Below are positions 8,300-15,491 of a DNA stretch of 21,452 bases, piece by piece. The stretch spans positions 1 through 21,452 of the forward strand of contig JBPCRW010000189.1 of assembly GCA_050996405.1 (NCBI GenBank), in the 5' to 3' direction. The stretch comes from JBPCRW01 sp050996405 (lineage in GTDB: Bacteria; Acidobacteriota; Blastocatellia; Pyrinomonadales; Pyrinomonadaceae). The notes below the pieces were generated by a model. It had not been told where the DNA came from. It saw only the letters and a list, made by a program, of their open reading frames with translations, and did not search any database. The position numbers and the translations under genes were made by a program. Position 1 is the first letter of the stretch; each line of letters starts with the position of its first letter.

Positions 8300-10276
8300 T
8301 TAGTTTTGCGTAATACCGTCTTTTTTCACGAGCAGCAAAATATCTTTGACGATGCCGTCCGGCTCAAACGGTTTTGTGTGATAAAGCTGAAATCCGCAGG
8401 CGTAAGCCTTTTCCTTGTTTTCCGGCGCGGCAAACGCGCTCAAAGCCATCGCCGGAATTTCCTTGATTTCTTCTCGGCTGACGTGGCGAACTTTGCTGAT
8501 AAACGAATAACCGTCTTCGACCGGCATTGCCAAATCGGAAACGATAATGTCTGGAATTTCGTCGTTCGATTCGGTTAATAATTTCCAAGCCACCGCCGCC
8601 GATTCCGCGCTTTCCACCGTCGCGCCGCTCTGTTCAAGAAAAATCTGCAAAACTTCGCGCGAATCTTCATCGTCTTCGACGACCAGAATTTTTATTCCGT
8701 CAAGCAACAAATTTTCAACCGTCTTAACTGACTTTTCATTATGGTTTGCGGAATTGTTCGCAGTGACGGCGAGCAGCGGCAAAGTCACGGAAAATTTCGC
8801 GCCGCGCTCCGTTCCCGCGCTTTCCGCCTTGATGCTTCCACCGTGTTTTTCGACCAGCGTTTTGACAATCGCCAATCCCAAACCCAGACCGCTTTTATCG
8901 CGTGAAACTTTTTCGTCCGCCTGCGCGAATTGTTTGAAAATAGTCGGTAAAGATTCGGGAGAAATTCCTTGTCCGTTATCCTCGACGGAAACGGTTGCAA
9001 GATAAATATTCGACTCGAATTTTATTTTTACGCGACCGCCTTCGGGCGTAAATTTCAATGCGTTGGTTATTAAATTGGTGAAAACCTGTTGAAGCCGCAT
9101 AGAATCGCCGTAAATTTCTGCCTGCTCGGTATTGGTTTCCAAATCAAACTGGATATTTTTCGCGGCGGCGACGGGTTTCTGCGAATCGAAAGCGTTTCGG
9201 ACGACTTCATAAAGACTGACAGGACGCAGTTCGAGCCGCAGTTTGCCGGAAGCGATGCGCGCGGAATCGACTAAATCTTCAATTAATTTTGCCTGTGATT
9301 TCGCGCTGCGTTCGATTGTTTCGAGCGCGTTTCGACGAACCTTTTCGTCAATTTCTTTGGTCAAAAGAATTTTCGCCCAGCCTAAAATGGCATTGAGCGG
9401 CGAGCGCAGTTCGTGCGAAACAATCGCCAGAAAATAATCTTTAGCGCGGTTGGCTTCTTCGGCTTCGTCGCGCGCTTTTCTGACGCTTTCATTTACTCTG
9501 GCAAGTTCGTCGAGAGCCAGTTTCCGTTCGGTGATTTTCCGCACCACGCCCATCATACTGACGGGATTCTGCTCGGCATCAAAAAAAGTTTTACCCGTTA
9601 AATTGAGCCATTGAATACTCTCGTCCGAATGAATAATGCGAAATTCGAGATTGTATTCGCTGCGATTAACCTGCGCTTCCTGAAATGCTTTGATTATCCG
9701 CTCGCCGTCTTCGGGATGCAGAGTTTTAATAAAAGAATCAGAAGTAATAATTTCCTGCGGCGGAAGACCGTAAAATTCGCTGCATTTCGGTGTCGAAAAA
9801 ATTTCATCTTTCGCTAAATCCCAGAACCATAAACCGATGTCCGCCGCTTCCGCCGCATATAATAAATGCTCGCCCCGCGCTTTATGATATTCAATTTCAC
9901 GCTGGTATTTCGTCACGTCAAACGCATAAAACACAATTTCTTTAACGCTTCCTAACTCACCATAAACAGGGTTCAGGCTTAACTCGACATTTAAAACTTT
10001 TTGAGCCGCAACGCGAAAATTTAATTGTATTTGCGCCTTTATACCTTGAGCGGCTTCGTCAATCGCTTTTTGCAGAATTTTGGAAGTGTGTTCCTGAAAC
10101 TGCCAGAAAACGGTTTCGGAAAATTTATGCCCGATTAGCAGTTCGGGCGCAGTGCCTGATTCGGAAAAAATTTGACCTTGCAAATCCAGCAAATATCCGT
10201 CGGGGCTGAGAAGTCCTGAAAAAACAAAAATATCTTTCAAGATACTTTGCGTCTCCGAATTAAAATTTATATTCAT
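8300..10276 (-). CDS. PAS-PAS hybrid histidine kinase with C-terminal receiver
   Basis: 658 residues from ATG 10276; an in-frame TTG at 10291 would add five. There is no membrane segment, so it is a cytoplasmic sensor. Order: PAS-like (about 15-120), a second PAS of the PAS_3 kind (about 140-255, with GLWFWDL), a short coiled coil, HisKA with phosphoacceptor His288 in IVSHELRSPLN, and HATPase with N-box TNALKF (N405), G1 DNGQG and G2 GLGLGLAI. A linker leads to a receiver domain with acidic pair VEDDED and phosphoacceptor Asp581 in VSDLAMP. With no output domain it probably passes phosphate to a separate Hpt or regulator. A TATAAT-like -10 lies at 10310-10315 on the minus strand, but no -35 is at proper distance. 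Whether it feeds the neighbouring sigma54 regulator is unknown. Confidence 0.93.
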   Translation of the reverse strand: MNINFNSETQSILKDIFVFSGLLSPDGYLLDLQGQIFSESGTAPELLIGHKFSETVFWQFQEHTSKILQKAIDEAAQGIKAQIQLNFRVAAQKVLNVELSLNPVYGELGSVKEIVFYAFDVTKYQREIEYHKARGEHLLYAAEAADIGLWFWDLAKDEIFSTPKCSEFYGLPPQEIITSDSFIKTLHPEDGERIIKAFQEAQVNRSEYNLEFRIIHSDESIQWLNLTGKTFFDAEQNPVSMMGVVRKITERKLALDELARVNESVRKARDEAEEANRAKDYFLAIVSHELRSPLNAILGWAKILLTKEIDEKVRRNALETIERSAKSQAKLIEDLVDSARIASGKLRLELRPVSLYEVVRNAFDSQKPVAAAKNIQFDLETNTEQAEIYGDSMRLQQVFTNLITNALKFTPEGGRVKIKFESNIYLATVSVEDNGQGISPESLPTIFKQFAQADEKVSRDKSGLGLGLAIVKTLVEKHGGSIKAESAGTERGAKFSVTLPLLAVTANNSANHNEKSVKTVENLLLDGIKILVVEDDEDSREVLQIFLEQSGATVESAESAAVAWKLLTESNDEIPDIIVSDLAMPVEDGYSFISKVRHVSREEIKEIPAMALSAFAAPENKEKAYACGFQLYHTKPFEPDGIVKDILLLVKKDGITQN

Positions 10277-10361
10277 CTGTTTATGCGGCAAAATATGATT
10301 TAGTAGTTAATTATAAGTTCAATATCTAACGTTTTGAACAAATCGGATTGTTTAATAAATT

Positions 10362-10394
10362 CAAAAACCTCGCCCGAAATAAATCGAAACGAGG
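10362..10394 (-). terminator. Intrinsic terminator after the DUF5670-type gene
   Basis: Reading the minus strand, CCTCGTTT and GGGCGAGG (ends at 10394 and 10368) form an 8-pair stem including G-U pairs. It is followed directly by TTTTT. It lies 74 bases beyond the stop of the small gene at 10468 and before the hybrid kinase start. Confidence 0.65.
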
Positions 10395-10467
10395 CTCAAC
10401 GGCGAAAAAAACTAAGACCAAATAAAGCTTTATCATTTTAACTAAAATAACTAAAAACTTCTTCGGA

Positions 10468-10614
10468 CTACACGGTTTTCCTACTGGTGATAAAGCGAAC
10501 AGCAAAAATTATTAAAGCCACCAATAAAACCAGATGAATAAAACCTCCGGCAATGCCGTTAACTAATCCGAGCAACCAAAGTATTAATAAAATTATTATA
10601 ACTGTTTCTAACAT
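10468..10614 (-). CDS. Small DUF5670 / lmo0937-family membrane protein
   Basis: 48 residues, beginning MLETVIIILLILWLLGLV and ending FITSRKTV. The start MLxTxxxILLILWLLGLV, a short loop with Gly-Gly-Phe-Ile-His, and a second hydrophobic helix are characteristic of the lmo0937 (DUF5670) family of tiny two-helix membrane proteins, common in stress-responsive loci; their molecular role is unknown. I chose ATG 10614 because AAGGGA lies 6 bases upstream and family members start here; an ATG two codons earlier (10620) sits on the ribosome-binding site. The gene is divergent from the DUF883-like gene. The 314-base region between them carries a sigma54 promoter for that gene and a near-sigma54 element facing this one. 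Confidence 0.88.
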   Translation of the reverse strand: MLETVIIILLILWLLGLVNGIAGGFIHLVLLVALIIFAVRFITSRKTV

Positions 10615-10698
10615 CTTCATTCCCTTCCCAAATAATTACAATTTGTGATTTTTCAGTTTTCAAAACCTCTAAAAATTCATATATACACTCTCAACTTA

Positions 10699-10714
10699 CT
10701 CAAAAATCGTGCCA
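10699..10714 (-). promoter_or_regulatory. Candidate sigma54-like promoter facing the DUF5670-type gene
   Basis: The minus strand reads TGGCAC-GATTT-TTGAG. The -24 half (TGGCACG) is perfect and the spacing is right, but the -12 half has GA in place of the usual GC. It lies 85 bases upstream of the ATG at 10614. Function is plausible but unproven because of the -12 substitution. Confidence 0.4.
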
Positions 10715-10838
10715 TAAATTATCGCGGCAATTCTGTATCGAATCAAAACAGTTAATCAGATCTTAATGAAACCCGAAGTTAATTATAAATGAACAGATAA
10801 ACAGTATTAAGCGGATTCCTAAAATGCCTGCGACGGAG

Positions 10839-10854
10839 TGGCACGGTCGTTGCT
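10839..10854 (+). promoter_or_regulatory. Sigma54 (-24/-12) promoter of the DUF883-like gene
   Basis: TGGCAC-GGTCG-TTGCT is an exact match to the sigma54 consensus TGGCAC-N5-TTGCW, with GG and GC ten bases apart. Transcription would start near 10866, about 63 bases before the ATG at 10929. A sigma54-type activator is encoded just downstream at 11551. Confidence 0.88.
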
Positions 10855-10928
10855 TAGCGAATGGTCAACGTGATTTCAAAAATTTCAAATCTTGATTTTG
10901 CGTATAGAACATAACGAGGAAAAATATA

Positions 10929-11384
10929 ATGAACAATTCTAACGAAGCGACGAAAAAGGCAGCGGATAATGCTGAAAATAAAGTTAATGAAACTTCAGCC
11001 AATATAAAAGAAAAAGCGGCGGACGTGAAAGATACAGTTTCGAGTGTCGCTTCTGGAAGCAGCGACGCGATTCAGAAGGCAAAAGATACGGCGCAGACTT
11101 TTGTGAGCGAAAAGGCGGAGCAGGTCGGCAACTACGCGCAGCAAGCCTACGACAAAGCATCCGACACAGCCAGTCAACTGGGCAGCCGAGCAGTCGATGC
11201 CTTTAATAATTCAGCCGATTATGTGAAAAATATTGATTTAAAAAATATTGATTTAGATAAGGCGCGCGACTCGGTAAAAACCGCAGTTAAAGAAAAACCG
11301 GAATTGAGTATTATGATTGCCGCGCTGACCGGATTGGTTATCGGTTTGATTATCGGAAAATCCGGCAGTAAAAAAACAAATTAA
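10929..11384 (+). CDS. DUF883/YqjD-ElaB-like tail-anchored stress protein
   Basis: 151 residues. The first ~120 are highly charged, Ala/Lys/Asp-rich and helical, with no Cys and few aromatics, resembling LEA-like or apolipoprotein-like coiled helices. The C-terminus has KEKPELSIMIAALTGLVIGL, a Pro-Glu turn followed by a single Gly-containing membrane helix (about 126-143) and a basic end. This is the hallmark of the DUF883 (ElaB/YqjD/YgaM) family, whose E. coli members anchor to the inner membrane, bind ribosomes and are stationary-phase induced. The start ATG follows ACGAGGA at suitable distance. It is preceded by a perfect sigma54 promoter and followed by an intrinsic terminator, so it is probably a single-gene transcript under the sigma54 regulator at 11551. 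Confidence 0.82.
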   Translation: MNNSNEATKKAADNAENKVNETSANIKEKAADVKDTVSSVASGSSDAIQKAKDTAQTFVSEKAEQVGNYAQQAYDKASDTASQLGSRAVDAFNNSADYVKNIDLKNIDLDKARDSVKTAVKEKPELSIMIAALTGLVIGLIIGKSGSKKTN

Positions 11385-11418
11385 AAGTTTCCACAGAATC
11401 CGGGGAGACTCGAACATT

Positions 11419-11456
11419 AAAAGAAGAGATGAGTTGGGGCTTGTCTCTTCTTTTTT
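11419..11456 (+). terminator. Intrinsic terminator after the DUF883-like gene
   Basis: An 11-bp perfect stem, AAAAGAAGAGA (11419-11429) with TCTCTTCTTTT (11444-11454), has a 14-base loop and runs into a T-tract. It lies 35 bases past the stop codon. Confidence 0.8.
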
Positions 11457-11473
11457 CAGTTTTGAGTATTCTT

Positions 11474-11499
11474 AAACACATCTTTTCTTGGATGTGTTT
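11474..11499 (+). promoter_or_regulatory. Inverted repeat before the sigma54 regulator gene
   Basis: The 9-bp perfect inverted repeat AAACACATC / GATGTGTTT (11474-11482 and 11491-11499) has an 8-base spacer. It lies just upstream of a possible -10, TACAAT (11508-11513), about 37 bases before the ATG. It could be an operator of the regulator gene or a second terminator hairpin of the upstream gene. No good -35 and no -24/-12 element is present. Confidence 0.45.
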
Positions 11500-11550
11500 T
11501 AATTTGTTACAATCTAAACAGGTTTTACATCACTATTTTACTTTTTAGAT

Positions 11551-13080
11551 ATGGCGAACAAAGCATTAGTTATTGATGATGATATTTCTGCGCTTGAGTT
11601 AATGCGGTTTCAACTTGAGTCGGAAGGCTTTGAAGTTTCGACGGCTGAAAACGGAAAAAAAGGGCTTAATTATATTGCGAAAAATCTTTTTGACATTATT
11701 CTCACCGACCTGCATCTGCCGGATATGAACGGCATCGAAATGGTCAAACGCAGCAAAGAAATTCTGCCGGAAACCGAAATTATTATGGTCACCGGCGACA
11801 GTTCGACCGAAAAAGCGATTGAAGCGACGAAAGCCGGAGCGTTTTATTACGTCGAAAAACCGGTCGAATTTGACGAACTTTTAGTTCTCATCGGAAAGGC
11901 AATCGAGCGCAAACAGCAGAAGGCGGAAATCCGCGAACTGCGCGGAAAACTGACCAGTAAAAATTCCTACGAAGGCATCATCGGCGCGAGCAAACAGATG
12001 CAGGACATCTATGAAATGATTGACTCGGTTGCCGAATCCGATGCCAACATTTTAATTTTGGGCGAATCGGGAACGGGCAAGGAAATTATCGCCAACGCGA
12101 TTCATTTTAAAAGTCATCGCTCGAAAAAACCTTTTATCAAAGTCAACTGCTCGGCTCTGCCGAAGGAGTTAATCGAATCGGAACTTTTCGGACACACGAA
12201 AGGCGCGTTCACCGGCGCGACAACCGACAAAATCGGTTTCATCGGGCGGGCGCAGGGCGGCAGTCTTTTGCTTGACGAAATTGGCGAAATGCCGACTGAT
12301 TTACAGCCGAAACTGCTGCGCGTTTTACAGGATAAAGTTTATTACAAGGTCGGCAGCGACAAACCTCAGGAAGTGGATTTCCGCCTTATCTCCGCGACCA
12401 ATCGAAATCCGTTTGATTCAATCAAAGACGGAAATCTGCGCGAAGACCTTTATTATCGCATTAACACCATCGAAATAAAAATTCCGCCGCTTCGGGAAAG
12501 AATGGACGATGTGCCGATGCTGGCGGAGCATTTTCTGGAAATATACAGCGCGAAATACAACCGCCAAAATTATTTATTTACGCAGCAGGCTTACGGGCAA
12601 ATGCTTAGTTATAACTGGCGGGGCAATGTCCGCGAACTTCAGCACGTTGTCGAGCGGGCAGTTTTGTTGTGCAAAAACGGAAAAATCGAAGATTTGAATA
12701 TACCCGTCACGAATAGTCCGGCGGTGCGGATTCCGGTCAGTGCCGGATTACCGAAACAATACTCGACGGATTCGGGTGGCATCTCGACTCAAAAGGAAAA
12801 ACCGGAACAAAATAATTTATCCGAAAGTTTAGACAAGATAAATTCGGCTGGAGACGAGGTGTTTTTTGAAGAAATAGGCAAAATGATTGTCAGCAAACTG
12901 CCCGAAAATATCGACGGCGACAACCAGCACGACGTATTTAATTCGCTGGAATACGGTGTGGTTTTGGCGGCGTTGAAACGAACTAACGGCAATAAACAGG
13001 CGGCTGCGAATCTGCTCGGACTTTATCGCCCGCGACTTTACGGAATGATAAAGCGTCATAATCTCGACAATAAAATTTAA
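11551..13080 (+). CDS. Sigma54-dependent response regulator (NtrC-type: receiver, AAA+, Fis HTH)
   Basis: 509 residues with a complete NtrC-like layout. The receiver (1-120) has acidic residues at 9-11, phosphoacceptor Asp53 in LTDLHLP, T81 and K103. The AAA+ domain (about 142-375) has Walker A GESGTGKE (171-178), the sigma54-contacting GAFTGA loop (218-223), Walker B LLLDE (239-243), SATNR and NWRGNVREL. A ~90-residue linker leads to a Fis-type helix-turn-helix (about 470-505, with NGNKQAAANLLGLYRPRLY). Such proteins bind upstream sites and use ATP to open sigma54 promoters. Three sigma54 promoters lie within 5 kb, making those genes likely targets. The ATG has no clear ribosome-binding site. 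The likely partner is the CHASE kinase encoded downstream. Confidence 0.96.
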   Translation: MANKALVIDDDISALELMRFQLESEGFEVSTAENGKKGLNYIAKNLFDIILTDLHLPDMNGIEMVKRSKEILPETEIIMVTGDSSTEKAIEATKAGAFYYVEKPVEFDELLVLIGKAIERKQQKAEIRELRGKLTSKNSYEGIIGASKQMQDIYEMIDSVAESDANILILGESGTGKEIIANAIHFKSHRSKKPFIKVNCSALPKELIESELFGHTKGAFTGATTDKIGFIGRAQGGSLLLDEIGEMPTDLQPKLLRVLQDKVYYKVGSDKPQEVDFRLISATNRNPFDSIKDGNLREDLYYRINTIEIKIPPLRERMDDVPMLAEHFLEIYSAKYNRQNYLFTQQAYGQMLSYNWRGNVRELQHVVERAVLLCKNGKIEDLNIPVTNSPAVRIPVSAGLPKQYSTDSGGISTQKEKPEQNNLSESLDKINSAGDEVFFEEIGKMIVSKLPENIDGDNQHDVFNSLEYGVVLAALKRTNGNKQAAANLLGLYRPRLYGMIKRHNLDNKI

Positions 13081-13082
13081 TG

Positions 13083-13113
13083 AAAAAGACATCTGTTTCC
13101 AATCGTCTTTTTT
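13083..13113 (+). terminator. Intrinsic terminator after the response regulator gene
   Basis: AAAAAGAC (13083-13090) and GTCTTTTT (13105-13112) form an 8-bp stem with a 14-base loop. The stem's 3' side runs into a T-tract two bases after the stop codon. It separates the regulator from the kinase transcript. Confidence 0.72.
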
Positions 13114-13343
13114 ATCGACTCTCACGGAAATTTTTTTATTACCGCTGGTTGATTACTCGCGCGGAATCGGCAAATCACAAAATTATAAAAATAAAATTCG
13201 TATAGATTTATTGCGAAAATAGTATTAAGTTCCGAGCAGCCGGATTTTAATTATCTTTGTTTTAGAACTTTTCCACGACATTTCTGAAATGAAGATTGGT
13301 TGCAGTGAATTGAAACATAAATGCAAGTTTTTGATACGTTTAG

Positions 13344-13362
13344 CGGTAAATTATAATTGCCG
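13344..13362. promoter_or_regulatory. Near-perfect palindrome, candidate activator binding site
   Basis: CGGTAAATTATAATTGCCG is a 19-base near-palindrome (CGGYAAWTTATAATTRCCG). It is centred about 93 bases upstream of the start predicted from the sigma54 promoter at 13419-13434, a usual distance for sigma54 activator sites. It overlaps the GCGG-N9-ATYG-like motif also seen near the other two sigma54 promoters. Confidence 0.45.
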
Positions 13363-13418
13363 AACGCATAAAGAATTTTCTAAAGCCGATAAACACAAGT
13401 CTTACCCAAAAAAAGAAC

Positions 13419-13434
13419 AGGCATAAATCTTGCT
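13419..13434 (+). promoter_or_regulatory. Sigma54 (-24/-12) promoter of the CHASE kinase gene
   Basis: AGGCAT-AAATC-TTGCT has GG and GC exactly ten bases apart and a perfect TTGCT -12 element. The predicted start is near 13446, about 60 bases before the GTG at 13507. Confidence 0.75.
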
Positions 13435-13506
13435 TAACGATAAAATTAGAGTGCGGTTACAATCGCCGAATAAAAATAATTAAGCGTAATTTCCAATAAT
13501 AGAAAA

Positions 13507-15336
13507 GTGGGCAGAAACAAAAAAACTAAAGAAGGAAATTCACAAGCCGATTTATTGAAATTACCTTATCTGGCACTAGTCGTTTCAACTATTCTTACAA
13601 TTGGCGTAACTTATATTTTTTATCAAAGCGAGCAGTCCAAAGATTCAGCTAGATTTCAGGGCGAAGTCGAAAGGTGCAGGAACAGAATTGAAAGCAAAAT
13701 TAAGACGTATATCGGTTTATTAAAAGCTGGTCGCGGTTTTGTCGAATCAAACGCGCAGCTTAACAAAGATTCTTTCGCAAATTTTGTAAATAGTCTGGAA
13801 GTCGGAAAAAATTATCCCGAAGTCAAACAGATAGGCTTTTCTAAAACAGTAAATTCAGACGAACGCGAGGCATTATTAAAAAAGATGCAGGCGGAAGGTT
13901 ATACGAATTTTGAAATTTTTCCCGTTTCCGAAAAGACCGAATCTCAACCGGCTATCTATATCGAGCCGGATAATGAACAAAATCAAGCCGCCATCGGTTT
14001 CGATATGCTTTCAGAGCCGTCTTATCAGGCGGCGATGAAGCAGGCAAGCGAGACCGGAGAGCCGGCTTCGACCGATAAAATTTATTTAAATCAAGCAAAT
14101 CCGCGACAGATAAACGCGGGCGATGAAAAAAAAGGGTTTGTAATTTTTTTGCCGATATACAAGGGCGGAAAAATTCCGACGACGACCGAAGACAGGCAAA
14201 AATTACTGGAAGGTTTTATTTATGATTCGATTGATGCCGACGCTTTTCTGCGGGACGCTCTGAAAACCGCGTCGGTTTCGGATATTGCGGTTGATATTTA
14301 CGCAGGCGAAAGACAGCCCGAAAATATCATCGCGCAGGCTGAAAACGGTTCTCCGCAAAACAAAAAAGTCATAGCTTCGACAACCGAAATCAAAGTAGCG
14401 AATAAATTATGGACTGTTAATTATCAAGGTCTTCCGGCGTTTGACACTCAATCGAGTATTAACTGGACACCGATTATTTTTATCATCGGAATAGTTTTCA
14501 GCCTGTTGATTTTCGGAATGACATATCTGGAATCGTTCGCGCGCGCCAGGTCGGAAAAAATTACTAGAGAATTGCAGGAGTCTGAAAGGGAAAAAGGATT
14601 TTTGCTGGAGAGAGAACAAAAGGCGCGGCGGGCTGCCGAAGAATCCAGCCGGACAAAAGACGATTTTATTTCAATCGTTTCACACGAACTGCGCACCCCG
14701 CTAAACTCTATCGCCGGATGGTCGAGAATTTTAAATTCTGAAAGTCTCCCCGAAGATATTAAGAAAAAGGCTTTGCGAACAATCGATAAAAATATCCGTG
14801 AGCAAACCGAAATCGTCGAAGATTTGCTGGACCTGTCGCAGATTCTTTCGAGCAAAAAGGATTTGGTCAAAAAGGAAATCGATTTATCAAAAATCTTTGA
14901 CGAAACCTACGCCGAAATTGAATTTCTGGCGAAAGAAAAAAAGGTTTCCCTGATTAAAGATAATTCTCTGAATGGACAAAAGATATTCGGCGACGGCGAA
15001 AAATTAAGGAAGGTTCTAAGAAATTTATTTTCCAATGCCGTTAAATTTACGCCCGAAGGCGGGCAGGTGTTTGCCGAATTGAGAAAAAATAAAAGAAAGG
15101 TCGAAATAAAAATAAAAGATACTGGACAAGGTATAAAACCGGAATTTATGTCCAGTATTTTTGAACATTTCAAGCAAGCCGATTCTTCGACAACGCGCGC
15201 GCACGGCGGGCTGGGATTGGGATTGGCAATCACGCGGCGCATTGTCGAACTTCACGGCGGTCAGATTTCCGTTGCCAGCGAAGGCGACGGCAGAGGAACG
15301 GTTTTTACAATCGAGTTGCCCGCGCCGGTCTCATGA
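13507..15336 (+). CDS. Membrane-bound CHASE-domain sensor histidine kinase
   Basis: 609 residues from a GTG start (ribosome-binding site weak). A membrane helix (about 20-39) and a second (321-340) enclose an extracytoplasmic CHASE domain (about 75-300, with YPEVKQIGFSKTV and IGFDMLSEPSYQAAM), which in other proteins senses small ligands. A coiled coil (345-383) follows, then HisKA with His393 in IVSHELRTPLN, and HATPase with N510 in NLFSNAVKF, DTGQG (538-542) and GGLGLGLAI. There is no receiver. It is separated from the sigma54 response regulator only by that gene's terminator and its own sigma54 promoter, so it is the natural cognate kinase, and its promoter suggests positive feedback. Kinase motifs resemble those of the hybrid kinase at 8300 rather than NtrB. 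Confidence 0.94.
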   Translation: MGRNKKTKEGNSQADLLKLPYLALVVSTILTIGVTYIFYQSEQSKDSARFQGEVERCRNRIESKIKTYIGLLKAGRGFVESNAQLNKDSFANFVNSLEVGKNYPEVKQIGFSKTVNSDEREALLKKMQAEGYTNFEIFPVSEKTESQPAIYIEPDNEQNQAAIGFDMLSEPSYQAAMKQASETGEPASTDKIYLNQANPRQINAGDEKKGFVIFLPIYKGGKIPTTTEDRQKLLEGFIYDSIDADAFLRDALKTASVSDIAVDIYAGERQPENIIAQAENGSPQNKKVIASTTEIKVANKLWTVNYQGLPAFDTQSSINWTPIIFIIGIVFSLLIFGMTYLESFARARSEKITRELQESEREKGFLLEREQKARRAAEESSRTKDDFISIVSHELRTPLNSIAGWSRILNSESLPEDIKKKALRTIDKNIREQTEIVEDLLDLSQILSSKKDLVKKEIDLSKIFDETYAEIEFLAKEKKVSLIKDNSLNGQKIFGDGEKLRKVLRNLFSNAVKFTPEGGQVFAELRKNKRKVEIKIKDTGQGIKPEFMSSIFEHFKQADSSTTRAHGGLGLGLAITRRIVELHGGQISVASEGDGRGTVFTIELPAPVS

Positions 15337-15400
15337 AAAAATTCACCGTCCGCCGGAAATAAATTGAGAAACAATCTGACTTTAAATTGTATTGCAAGCA

Positions 15401-15432
15401 AACGATTTAGTATGCGGAGAATACTTATCGTT
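15401..15432. promoter_or_regulatory. Inverted repeat upstream of the glycine-zipper gene
   Basis: AACGATTTAGTAT (15401-15413) and ATACTTATCGTT (15421-15432) are inverted copies differing by one base insertion. The centre is about 100 bases upstream of the start predicted from the sigma54 promoter at 15492-15507, fitting an upstream activator site. It contains GCGGAGAATACTTATCG (15414-15430). Confidence 0.45.
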
Positions 15433-15491
15433 TTTGAAATCGGCGTGGTAATTGCTGCAATAGAAAGTCTTATCTAAGATGTTAAAAATGC

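Larger units (their letters stand above)
10615..10928. other. Divergent intergenic regulatory region
   Basis: The 314 bases between the divergent DUF5670-type and DUF883-like genes contain no further credible gene. They hold a near-consensus -24/-12 element facing left (10699-10714), a full one facing right (10839-10854), and a candidate activator motif GCGGCAATTCTGTATCG (10724-10740). The space between the two promoters is AT-rich. Confidence 0.6.
13114..13506 (+). other. Upstream regulatory region of the CHASE kinase gene
   Basis: 393 AT-rich bases without a convincing gene. A 45-codon open frame (13289-13426) has no ribosome-binding site and runs into the promoter. The region holds a 19-bp near-palindrome (13344-13362) and a sigma54 promoter (13419-13434). 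Confidence 0.55.

Noticed and set aside
13289..13426. 45-codon open frame (MKIGCSELKHKC...) upstream of the CHASE kinase
   Set aside because: No ribosome-binding site, no recognisable features, and it runs through the sigma54 promoter; likely chance in AT-rich DNA.
15412..15477. 21-residue hydrophobic open frame (MRRILIVFEIGVV...) upstream of the glycine-zipper gene
   Set aside because: Lies upstream of the predicted transcription start, starts inside an inverted repeat and has no ribosome-binding site.
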